Shown here piece after piece: positions 1 through 5,292 of a DNA stretch of 7,418 nt. The translations under genes were made by a program, and so were the position numbers. The notes under the pieces are model-generated. The model did not search any database, was not told the DNA's origin, and was given only the letters and a program-made list of their open reading frames with translations. Positions within the stretch are counted from its first letter, which is position 1. Each line of letters opens with the position of its first letter. This DNA comes from an uncultured Gammaproteobacteria bacterium (lineage in GTDB: Bacteria; Pseudomonadota; Gammaproteobacteria; Pseudomonadales; Azotimanducaceae_A), in contig CAJWZG010000141.1 of NCBI GenBank assembly GCA_913049565.1, positions 1 to 7,418 on the forward strand. Direction: 5' to 3'.

Positions 1-867
1 CGGCTTGATCAAACCCTTTTCTATTTTGGGCCAAACATTCTGCTTTAGACCGTCCATAACCAACGCTTTTTCGCCAATCGGCCGCGCCCGCAACGTCGAG
101 CCGATGATCCGGGCACGTTTCATCATCAATAAACCCAGATTTGCTTCGGTTACTGCACCACCCATCAAACCAATAAGTACAAGGCGGCCACCCAATCCAA
201 GAGCGGTCAGGTTGTCGATCAGATACTGGCCGCCTACTGGATCCAATATCACATCGACGCCAGTATCTGCCCAAGCCTGAGCCGCAGCCAAAAATGAACC
301 GTCGTGACGGATGGCTCCTGTGTCTGCACCCAACTCGATGCATTGATCCAGTTTTGCCTGATTCCCTACGGTGACAAAACTTGGGTTGTTAGTGTGTTTG
401 AGCATCTGCAGTGCCGCCGTTCCCACACCACTGGCACCCGCATGAACAATCACCTTTTCAGTCGGCGCAAGAGCGGCTTCCATATAAAGATTGAGGTAAG
501 CGGTAGCAAATACTTCGGGCAGCGCAGCCGCGTCGACAACGCAGACGCCTTTGGGCACCGGTAGCACCTGTCCTGCAGGCACAACGACCTCCTCGGCATA
601 TCCGCCACCCGCCAGCAGCGCACAGACTTCATCACCGACCGCAAAGCTCGACACGCCCTCGCCGATCTCGGTCACCGTGCCCGAGCACTCAAGACCCATA
701 ATCGGGCTGGCACCGGTAGGTGGCGGATAGCCTCCATTGCGCTGCAGCAAGTCAGCGCGGTTGATTGCCGAGGCCGCGACATCGATTCGCAGATGTCCGG
801 GCAAACATTCCGGGCGGGCAAAGTCTGCCCAAATCAAATTATCGCCATCTAACTGAATTGCTTTCAC
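1..867 (-). CDS. NAD(P)H quinone oxidoreductase, PIG3/zinc-free MDR family (3' end cut off by window)
   Basis: A zinc-independent medium-chain dehydrogenase/reductase of the PIG3 quinone oxidoreductase type, expected to reduce quinones or enones with NADPH in the cytoplasm. The visible 289 residues show the family's order: an N-terminal GroES-like catalytic half with AINRADLLQRNGGYPPP at about 34-50 and GLECSGTV at 58-65, then the Rossmann half with the nucleotide-binding loop HAGASGVG at 142-149 and DVILDPVGG at 205-213. No structural-zinc cysteine cluster is seen. Family members are about 320-330 residues, so roughly 35-40 C-terminal residues lie off the left edge. The start is GTG at 867, chosen because AAAGGAG lies just upstream and the reading MKAIQLDG fits the family N-terminus; an ATG-only search misses it. 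It follows hisF by 31 bases on the same strand and is probably cotranscribed. Its physiological substrate is not visible from sequence. Confidence 0.9.
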   Translation of the reverse strand, partial: MKAIQLDGDNLIWADFARPECLPGHLRIDVAASAINRADLLQRNGGYPPPTGASPIMGLECSGTVTEIGEGVSSFAVGDEVCALLAGGGYAEEVVVPAGQVLPVPKGVCVVDAAALPEVFATAYLNLYMEAALAPTEKVIVHAGASGVGTAALQMLKHTNNPSFVTVGNQAKLDQCIELGADTGAIRHDGSFLAAAQAWADTGVDVILDPVGGQYLIDNLTALGLGGRLVLIGLMGGAVTEANLGLLMMKRARIIGSTLRARPIGEKALVMDGLKQNVWPKIEKGLIKP

Positions 868-873
868 TGCTTA

Positions 874-880
874 CTCCTTT
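874..880 (-). promoter_or_regulatory. Shine-Dalgarno AAAGGAG for the GTG-started oxidoreductase
   Basis: On the minus strand AAAGGAG is followed by six bases (TAAGCA) and then GTG at 867. This strong site is what supports a non-ATG start for the oxidoreductase. It lies within the 31-base gap after the hisF stop, so the gene can initiate independently on the hisF message. Confidence 0.75.
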
Positions 881-898
881 TATCTCACAGGCCGATCA

Positions 899-1678
899 TC
901 ACCAGGACATGCGTATCTTTAGTCCCTGCTCATGCAGATATTGCTTCAAGCCGCTTACTTGGTAGTCACCGTAATGCACCATGGATGCCACCAGTGCAGC
1001 GTCCGCTTTGCCCTCGGTAAGAACCTCATGTAAATGCGCTGGCAAACCGGCACCCCCTGAAGCGATCACCGGTATACGCACCGCTTCTGCGATCATCGCC
1101 GTGAGCGGTATGTCATAACCGTCCCGGGTACCATCCGCATCAATAGAGTTCACAACCAATTCGCCGGCACCACGCGCCTCGCCTTCAAGGGCCCAATCCA
1201 GCGCATCTATTCCCGTTGGTGTTCTGCCACCATTGATCACAATTTCATAACCGCTGGGTTGTTCAGCACTTTTTTCAACCCGCTGCACATCCATGGACAG
1301 GACGATGTTCTGGTCTCCTACAGCATTGGAGCATTCGTCGATCAAATCTGGCCGCGTAACCGCTGCCGAATTGACATTGATTTTTTCTGCCCCGGCTAAG
1401 CGAAGATCGGTCGCATCGGCGACACTGCGTATACCACCCCCAACGGACAGTGGGATAAAGACTTGGCTGGCTACGGCCTCGACCACATCCAGCATGATAT
1501 TGCGTTTGTCGCTGGATGCGGTGATGTCGTAAAACACCAGTTCGTCCAACCCATCAAGATAGTACTCTCTGGCTTTTTCAATCGGGTCACCGATATTCTT
1601 GGTGTTGACGAATTTGACGCTCTTCGCCAAGTGACCGTCGCGCACATCGAGGCAGGCAACGACACGTTTACTCAGCAT
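899..1678 (-). CDS. hisF: Imidazole glycerol phosphate synthase, cyclase subunit HisF
   Basis: The (beta/alpha)8-barrel cyclase/lyase subunit that uses ammonia passed from HisH to convert PRFAR into imidazole glycerol phosphate and AICAR, in the histidine pathway with a side product for purines. The 259-residue length is normal. Positions match the Thermotoga HisF reference: catalytic D11 in CLDVRDG and D130 in LSMDVQR, K19, and the interface or gate residues R5, E46 and K99. The phosphate-binding loops VGGGIRS (79-85) and ASGGAG (206-211) are present, as is [13 protein letters not shown] (177-189). It reads LAKSVKF where most HisF have VVKGVQF or similar, and [14 protein letters not shown], a divergent HisF flavour. 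The start at 1678 (MLSKRVV) is the family N-terminus and has GGAG six bases upstream; a 16-residue in-frame extension to 1726 is rejected. It overlaps the hisH stop by 7 bases, implying translational coupling. Confidence 0.93.
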   Translation of the reverse strand: MLSKRVVACLDVRDGHLAKSVKFVNTKNIGDPIEKAREYYLDGLDELVFYDITASSDKRNIMLDVVEAVASQVFIPLSVGGGIRSVADATDLRLAGAEKINVNSAAVTRPDLIDECSNAVGDQNIVLSMDVQRVEKSAEQPSGYEIVINGGRTPTGIDALDWALEGEARGAGELVVNSIDADGTRDGYDIPLTAMIAEAVRIPVIASGGAGLPAHLHEVLTEGKADAALVASMVHYGDYQVSGLKQYLHEQGLKIRMSW

Positions 1679-2325
1679 TGTTGACTCCATTGGGGGTGCG
1701 CTGGGCTTTCCCAAACACCGTTCCATCTTGCAAAGTTTTCGATTAAGCGCAGCCCAACCCGTCCACTTTTTTCAGGGTGAAACTGTGTTCCCACGTAATT
1801 GTCCTTACCCAAGGCACAGGCAAAGGCCCCTTCATAGTCGGTGACCGCCAGCACATGATCGTCTGATGTGGGCTTCGGGTAGTAACCATGAACAAAGTAA
1901 AACTCATCGCCAGGTTCAATACCTGCAAGCAGCGGATGAGACTGTTTAACGACAACCTCATTCCACCCCATATGCGGAATCTTCAACTCAGGACGGTTGA
2001 GCTTGAAGCGCTGTACTTGCCCCGCTATCAGGCCAAGGGTTTGGGTATCACCCTCCTCAGAGTAATCGAGCGATACCTGCATTCCCAAGCAGATGCCCAA
2101 TACAGGCGTACCCTTAGCTATCGCCGTTTTTAGAGCATCGCCCAACCCGCGTTTCTGCAAACTTTGCATCGCCGGACCCGCAGCACCAACACCGGGAAAT
2201 ATAATGCGCTCAGCCTGCGCCACCGCATCCGGACTTGCCGAGAACTCGGCCTGCAGGCCGACCTCGCTACAGGCTCGCTTGACGCTGCCCAGATTTCCGG
2301 CGTCGTAGTCCAAAATCAAAGTCAT
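1672..2325 (-). CDS. hisH: Imidazole glycerol phosphate synthase, glutamine amidotransferase subunit HisH
   Basis: A class I glutaminase that hydrolyses glutamine and channels ammonia to HisF in the cytoplasmic HisHF complex. The 217 residues carry the full triad: nucleophile C79 in GICLGMQ (77-83), and H183 and E185 in TQFHPEKSG (180-188). The oxyanion-strand segment PGVG (44-47) and the HMGWN motif (118-122) typical of HisH are also present. The N-terminus [15 protein letters not shown] is canonical, fixing the start at 2325 even though the Shine-Dalgarno is weak (GGGCGG about 11 bases upstream). It is the first visible gene of a minus-strand unit hisH-hisF-oxidoreductase and diverges from hemH. 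There is no hisB or hisA next to it, unlike the usual hisBHAF order, so it may be a detached primary pair or a second copy. The WbuY/WbuZ-type LPS amidation role is less likely, because both subunits look catalytically canonical. Confidence 0.93.
   Translation of the reverse strand: MTLILDYDAGNLGSVKRACSEVGLQAEFSASPDAVAQAERIIFPGVGAAGPAMQSLQKRGLGDALKTAIAKGTPVLGICLGMQVSLDYSEEGDTQTLGLIAGQVQRFKLNRPELKIPHMGWNEVVVKQSHPLLAGIEPGDEFYFVHGYYPKPTSDDHVLAVTDYEGAFACALGKDNYVGTQFHPEKSGRVGLRLIENFARWNGVWESPAHPQWSQQC
1685..1690 (-). promoter_or_regulatory. Shine-Dalgarno ATGGAG deciding the hisF start
   Basis: Minus-strand ATGGAG, then TCAACA, then ATG at 1678. It sits inside the 3' end of hisH and selects the MLSKR start over the upstream in-frame ATG codons at 1690 and 1726. 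The ATG at 1690 is itself part of this site. Confidence 0.65.
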
Positions 2326-2397
2326 AATGGTTTAGCCGCCCGGCGAAAAGGCAGGGAATACTATCGGATCAAGCGAAAATTCACTAGAAATACACGG

Positions 2398-2442
2398 CAG
2401 GGCTGGAACCATTTAGTTTTTGCCGTTATGGCATCAGCCCTG
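2398..2442 (+). repeat. Inverted repeat in the hemH leader
   Basis: CAGGGCTG at 2398-2405 is perfectly complementary to CAGCCCTG at 2435-2442, leaving a 29-base loop that contains the alternative ATG at 2428. The right arm ends on the first G of the GGAG that serves hemH. A folded leader could therefore partly mask the ribosome site. The seen element is the repeat; the regulatory role is inference. Confidence 0.35.
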
Positions 2443-2445
2443 GAG
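2442..2445 (+). promoter_or_regulatory. Shine-Dalgarno GGAG deciding the hemH start
   Basis: GGAG is followed by nine bases (CACCCCCTT) and then ATG at 2455. The ATG nine codons upstream at 2428 has no purine-rich site ahead of it, so 2455 is preferred. Confidence 0.55.
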
Positions 2446-2454
2446 CACCCCCTT

Positions 2455-3495
2455 ATGAGCGAGCAATCCAGCACAGTCGGCTTTTTATTGATTAACCTTG
2501 GCACGCCTGACTCGCCAGAGGTTAAAGATGTTCGCCGCTACTTAGGCGAGTTTTTAATGGACCCCCATGTCTTAGATGTGCCCTGGGTTCTTCGCGCCTT
2601 AATCGTCAAGGCCTTCATTCTACCGTTCCGCCCCAAAGACAGCGCTGAAGCGTACGGCAAAATCTGGACGCCAGAGGGCTCACCCTTACTCGTAAAAAGC
2701 CAGGCGCTCGCCGACAAACTTCATGAACGACTGGGTGCCCCGGTAGCGCTCAGCATGCGCTATGGCAAGCCATCGATTAGCGACGGCCTGCAAGTATTGC
2801 ATGACGCTGGTGTCACACAGGTCTGCATCGTACCCCTGTACCCCCACTACGCCGATTCCACCATCACAACCTCGGTCAACGCCACCGCGGATCAAATGCC
2901 CCAACACATGCAAGGCGATGTCATCGAGCCGTTCTATCGGGCGCCGGAACACACAAAGGCTTGGGGCGAAAACATTCGAGCCCACCTGCCGGAGCATTGG
3001 GATCATCTGCTTTTTAGCTATCACGGCCTGCCTGAGCGGCATCTAACGAAGACAGACCCAACAAACCAACATTGCTTAAAGCAGTCTGACTGCTGCAACG
3101 TGGATTCTCTTGCCCATAAAACCTGCTACCGGCATCAAGTGATGGTGACTTCCAATGAGATCGCCCGTTACCTCGACATCCCGGCGGAAAAACAAAGTGT
3201 CAGCTTCCAGTCTCGTCTTGGACGGATACCTTGGCTTACGCCCTACACCGATCAAGTGCTAGAGCAAATGCCAAGCCAAGGGATTCAACATGTCGCGGTT
3301 GCCTGCCCTGCTTTCGTAGTGGATAACCTTGAGACCCTGGAAGAAATGGGTATGCAAGGCGAAGAAACCTTTCTGCAAGCTGGGGGTGAGTCGTTCACCC
3401 TCATACCCTGCGTCAATGACAACGATCTGTGGGTTGATGGCTTAGCGGCGCTATGCCTCCAGCAAGCACAGGGCCTCACTGGGGCCATCAATTAA
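2455..3495 (+). CDS. hemH: Ferrochelatase (protoheme ferro-lyase) with internal four-cysteine segment
   Basis: Inserts ferrous iron into protoporphyrin IX, the last step of the protoporphyrin-dependent heme pathway; usually cytoplasmic or loosely membrane-associated. The 346 residues are typical in length. Visible landmarks are GFLLINLGTPDSP (9-21), the catalytic histidine H190 in SYHGLPERH (188-196), SFQSRLGRIPWLTPYTD (250-266), and CPAFVVDNLETLEE (284-297) with the conserved glutamate E293. CPAF replaces the more usual CPGF. C207, C213, C214 and C224 fall within 18 residues just after the active-site histidine. This pattern matches the ferrochelatase class described in Myxococcus xanthus, which binds a [2Fe-2S] cluster through an internal segment rather than C-terminal cysteines. 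The start at 2455 is chosen by its GGAG and by family length; the reading frame stays open upstream to 2164, but that part lies antisense to hisH. Convergent with the LysR gene. Confidence 0.95.
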   Translation: MSEQSSTVGFLLINLGTPDSPEVKDVRRYLGEFLMDPHVLDVPWVLRALIVKAFILPFRPKDSAEAYGKIWTPEGSPLLVKSQALADKLHERLGAPVALSMRYGKPSISDGLQVLHDAGVTQVCIVPLYPHYADSTITTSVNATADQMPQHMQGDVIEPFYRAPEHTKAWGENIRAHLPEHWDHLLFSYHGLPERHLTKTDPTNQHCLKQSDCCNVDSLAHKTCYRHQVMVTSNEIARYLDIPAEKQSVSFQSRLGRIPWLTPYTDQVLEQMPSQGIQHVAVACPAFVVDNLETLEEMGMQGEETFLQAGGESFTLIPCVNDNDLWVDGLAALCLQQAQGLTGAIN

Positions 3496-3504
3496 TCGAT
3501 TAAT
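3491..3504. repeat. 14-base perfect palindrome holding both convergent stop codons
   Basis: ATTAATCGATTAAT is its own reverse complement. The hemH TAA (3493-3495) and the LysR-gene TAA (3500-3502 on the minus strand) occupy mirror positions in it. It is AT-rich with no loop or T-run, so it is not a typical intrinsic terminator. It may simply reflect two TAA stops with similar flanking codons. Confidence 0.6.
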
Positions 3505-4360
3505 CCTTCAATTGGGCAGTTAGCGTCGACACTTCGTTATAAAACGTTCTCACCAACGGCTGCGCGAACATCGACTTACGCGCGACGAACCTCACGGGCC
3601 TAGATAACTCCTCAGCAGAGAGCTGAATCAACTTCTTGTTGGCAATACCCAGCGTTTTCGCAACCCCTGTTGGCACTAATCCATGCCCAAAGTCTGACAA
3701 GGCCATTTGCGCCACGGCAAAGAAAGACTCCAATGAAGTACTGCGATGCAGGTTAAGCTGCTGCATATTTTCTTCGATAGAACCCCACGCGCCGGAGCGG
3801 GACTCAATCGTCATCACATCCAGCGGATCACCGCTACGATACTTCAGCTGCTTCAACCCGGATGGAATAATCACCATGGGCTCCTGACGAATCACTTCTG
3901 ACACCAGATCCGTATCTGCGTCGGGACTGCCTGTGCAAATGCCAACCATGTATTCGCCTGAGCGAAGACGGTCAAGTACCACTGGAGATCGTTGGGCATG
4001 GAATTCAAACTCGACGCTAGGCATCAGGTCGCGCACCTGTGAGAACAAGGTAGACCCCCAACTGGCGAGAATAGCCTCGGAGACCCCTAGAATGATCTTG
4101 CCCTTACGCAAAGCATTATCCTCTAGGAACACACTGCGAAGCTCTGACAGCAGCGGCGTTACTCGCTCCACCAAACGAGTTCCGTGGTGGGTTAGCACCA
4201 CGCGTCGACCGTGACGCTCAATCAGATCGCGATCGTAGTAACGCTCCAAAGCCGCTATGCGCTTAGACACAGCTGACTGAGAAATTCTCAGCGCGGTGCT
4301 GGCTTCCATCATCGTGCCGGTTTTCGACAGCGCAATCAGAGTTTCCAAATTTTCGATCAT
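3500..4360 (-). CDS. LysR-type transcriptional regulator
   Basis: A 286-residue LTTR: an N-terminal winged helix-turn-helix DNA-binding domain (about 1-60, recognition region around EASTALRISQSAVSKRI at 19-35), a linker helix (about 60-88), then a periplasmic-binding-like effector domain (from about 88, beginning KIILGVSEAIL). The length is at the short end of normal for the family (about 290-310). The start at 4360 gives the standard LTTR N-terminus MIENLETLIALSKTGTMMEAS; no strong Shine-Dalgarno precedes it. The gene is transcribed away from the TauE-family gene across 106 bases containing a TTTCT-N5-AGAAA dyad. This is the classic arrangement in which an LTTR controls its divergent neighbour and itself. 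The effector cannot be read from the sequence; a sulfur-containing or other organic anion is plausible only from the neighbour. Confidence 0.92.
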   Translation of the reverse strand: MIENLETLIALSKTGTMMEASTALRISQSAVSKRIAALERYYDRDLIERHGRRVVLTHHGTRLVERVTPLLSELRSVFLEDNALRKGKIILGVSEAILASWGSTLFSQVRDLMPSVEFEFHAQRSPVVLDRLRSGEYMVGICTGSPDADTDLVSEVIRQEPMVIIPSGLKQLKYRSGDPLDVMTIESRSGAWGSIEENMQQLNLHRSTSLESFFAVAQMALSDFGHGLVPTGVAKTLGIANKKLIQLSAEELSRPVRFVARKSMFAQPLVRTFYNEVSTLTAQLKD

Positions 4361-4369
4361 ATGACTTGG

Positions 4370-4381
4370 TCTCTATCTATG
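4370..4381. repeat. Left arm of a 12-base inverted repeat flanking the LysR/TauE gap
   Basis: TCTCTATCTATG is complementary at 11 of 12 positions to CATATATAGAGA at 4456-4467. This arm starts 9 bases from the LysR-gene start codon, within the region a ribosome would cover. It may be an operator half or an AT-biased coincidence. Confidence 0.4.
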
Positions 4382-4412
4382 GACGAAGAAGAGTGCGGCA
4401 GCAGGATCTACC

Positions 4413-4427
4413 TTTCTCATAAAGAAA
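4413..4427. promoter_or_regulatory. Candidate LTTR operator (T-N11-A dyad)
   Basis: TTTCTCATAAAGAAA has the arms TTTCT and AGAAA around five bases, and T4414 to A4426 satisfies the T-N11-A rule known for LysR-type regulator boxes. It lies near the middle of the divergent gap, 39 bases before the TauE-gene start and 52 bases before the LysR-gene start. This is the expected place for a recognition site that both autoregulates and controls the neighbour. Binding is inferred only. Confidence 0.45.
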
Positions 4428-4455
4428 CAATCATATTCTATTAGGTCGCTTTATT

Positions 4456-4467
4456 CATATATAGAGA
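4456..4467. repeat. Right arm of the inverted repeat flanking the LysR/TauE gap
   Basis: CATATATAGAGA mirrors the left arm at 4370-4381 with one mismatch and runs into the A of the TauE-gene ATG at 4467. If translation instead begins at the ATG at 4485, the arm would lie in the leader or promoter. Confidence 0.4.
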
Positions 4468-5231
4468 TGTACCAGACTTCCACTATGTTTACTTCACCGA
4501 TTCTTTGGGCGTTGATCACCGTCGGTGCTTTCGCTACCAGTGTCTTGTCAGGCATCGTCGGCATGGCAGGCGGCATGGTGTTGATGTTGGTGCTGATAAC
4601 CTTGCTGCCGGTCAGCAGCGCCATGCTGCTGCATGCAGCCACTCAGCTAACCGCCAACGGTTCCCGGGCGTGGATGCTGCGAGAGCATATGTTATGGCGG
4701 CTCCTGCCGCCCTATCTGCTGGGTTCAGCGACGGCTATTGGCATTGCGACTTATCTTGTTCTGATACCCGAGCCTGCCTGGGTATTGATCTTGATCGGCG
4801 TATTCGCGTGGGCAGGCCAGTGGAGCAAATATCTGCGGGGTCTGAATATCACCAACTCGGCAACTACGGTGGCATGCGGTTTTTTTGTTACCTTTGCGCA
4901 GTTAATCGCCGGGGCCGCGGGGCCCCTGCTTGATGTGTTTTACCTCAACAGTGGACTCGGTCGCCAAAGCGTCGTTGCGAACAAAGCCCTCACCCAAACC
5001 ATCGGACACGGTCTGCGCATTATTTATTACGGTCTTTTAGTTCGCGTCGAGAGTGAACTTGTGTGGTGGATCTTTCCGTTAGCGATCTTAGCCGCGATCG
5101 CAGGCACACACACAGGAGTCAGGATTCTAGCTCGTTGGCACGACGTGGGGTTTCAGCGGATCAGCCGCCAGATCATTTTGATTATTGCCGTCGTGTGCAT
5201 TTTTAGAGGCATAGTATTGTTGTTAGGTTAA
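4467..5231 (+). CDS. TauE/SafE-family (sulfite exporter type) membrane transporter
   Basis: A 254-residue polytopic inner-membrane protein of the TauE/SafE (DUF81) family, whose characterised relatives export sulfite, sulfoacetate or other organosulfur anions. Hydrophobic segments are seen near residues 12-48 (probably two helices, with GIVGMAGGMVLM at 29-40), 79-100, 103-118, 132-158, 179-193, 199-220 and 234-253. The two halves resemble each other: the glycine-rich first-repeat motif VGMAGG and a second-repeat counterpart, LIAGAAGPLLD at 146-156. ANKALTQTIGHGLRIIYYG (171-189) is a typical second-half family signature. The start could be 4467 or, less likely, 4485 (MFTSPILW); neither has a clear Shine-Dalgarno. 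The substrate cannot be assigned, but the divergent LysR gene suggests inducible export. A strong GC hairpin (GGGGCC, GCGG, GGCCCC) sits inside the gene at 4911-4926. Confidence 0.88.
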   Translation: MYQTSTMFTSPILWALITVGAFATSVLSGIVGMAGGMVLMLVLITLLPVSSAMLLHAATQLTANGSRAWMLREHMLWRLLPPYLLGSATAIGIATYLVLIPEPAWVLILIGVFAWAGQWSKYLRGLNITNSATTVACGFFVTFAQLIAGAAGPLLDVFYLNSGLGRQSVVANKALTQTIGHGLRIIYYGLLVRVESELVWWIFPLAILAAIAGTHTGVRILARWHDVGFQRISRQIILIIAVVCIFRGIVLLLG

Positions 5232-5250
5232 GCCCCACAAACCAATAGAG

Positions 5251-5292
5251 GGACGCTATAGGATTCAAAACTGGTTAACCAAATGTAGCGCC
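5251..5292. terminator. Possible bidirectional hairpin between convergent genes
   Basis: The 60-base gap between the TauE and carboxylase stop codons holds GGACGCTA (5251-5258), which pairs with TAGCGCC (5286-5292) if the A at 5253 is bulged. Between the arms lies the perfect palindrome TGGTTAACCA (5272-5281). Neither strand has a T-run after the stem, so this is at best a weak, non-canonical terminator serving both genes. Confidence 0.25.

Larger units (their letters stand above)
2326..2454. promoter_or_regulatory. Divergent hisH/hemH intergenic region
   Basis: These 129 bases must hold both the promoter for the hisH unit (leftward) and that for hemH (rightward). I found no convincing -35/-10 pair by eye on either strand. 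The visible structure is an 8-base inverted repeat near the hemH start, listed separately. No attenuator-like run of histidine codons is seen upstream of hisH. Confidence 0.5.

Noticed and set aside
1679..1726. 16-residue N-terminal extension of HisF starting at 1726
   Set aside because: [12 protein letters not shown] at 1678 is the family N-terminus and has its own GGAG; the extension is just hisH sequence read in another frame.
899..2325. HisHF as a WbuY/WbuZ-type LPS amidation pair
   Set aside because: No wbpG/wbuX-like amidotransferase or other O-antigen gene is nearby, and HisF keeps D11, D130, K19 and the canonical barrel loops.
2326..2413. AATGGTT (2326-2332) and AACCATT (2407-2413) inverted repeat, and the GGCAGGG direct repeat (2350 and 2396), as operators
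   Set aside because: Each is only 7 bases, widely spaced and does not extend; this is expected by chance in a gap of this size.
2164..2454. Long N-terminal extension of ferrochelatase upstream of 2455
   Set aside because: It lies antisense to the well-supported hisH and through the divergent promoter region, would make the protein about 100 residues too long, and has no ferrochelatase similarity.
2686..3042. 118-codon minus-strand frame within hemH
   Set aside because: It lies entirely opposite conserved ferrochelatase sequence, shows no domain and has no supporting ribosome site.
4911..4926. GGGGCC-GCGG-GGCCCC hairpin as an intrinsic terminator
   Set aside because: It is in the middle of the transporter gene, encodes the glycine/alanine-rich motif of the second repeat, and has no following T-run.
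4505..4933. 142-codon frame overlapping the TauE-family gene on the same strand
   Set aside because: It is a shifted reading of the transporter gene, rich in His, Arg and Ala with no recognisable domain, whereas the main frame gives a clean membrane protein.
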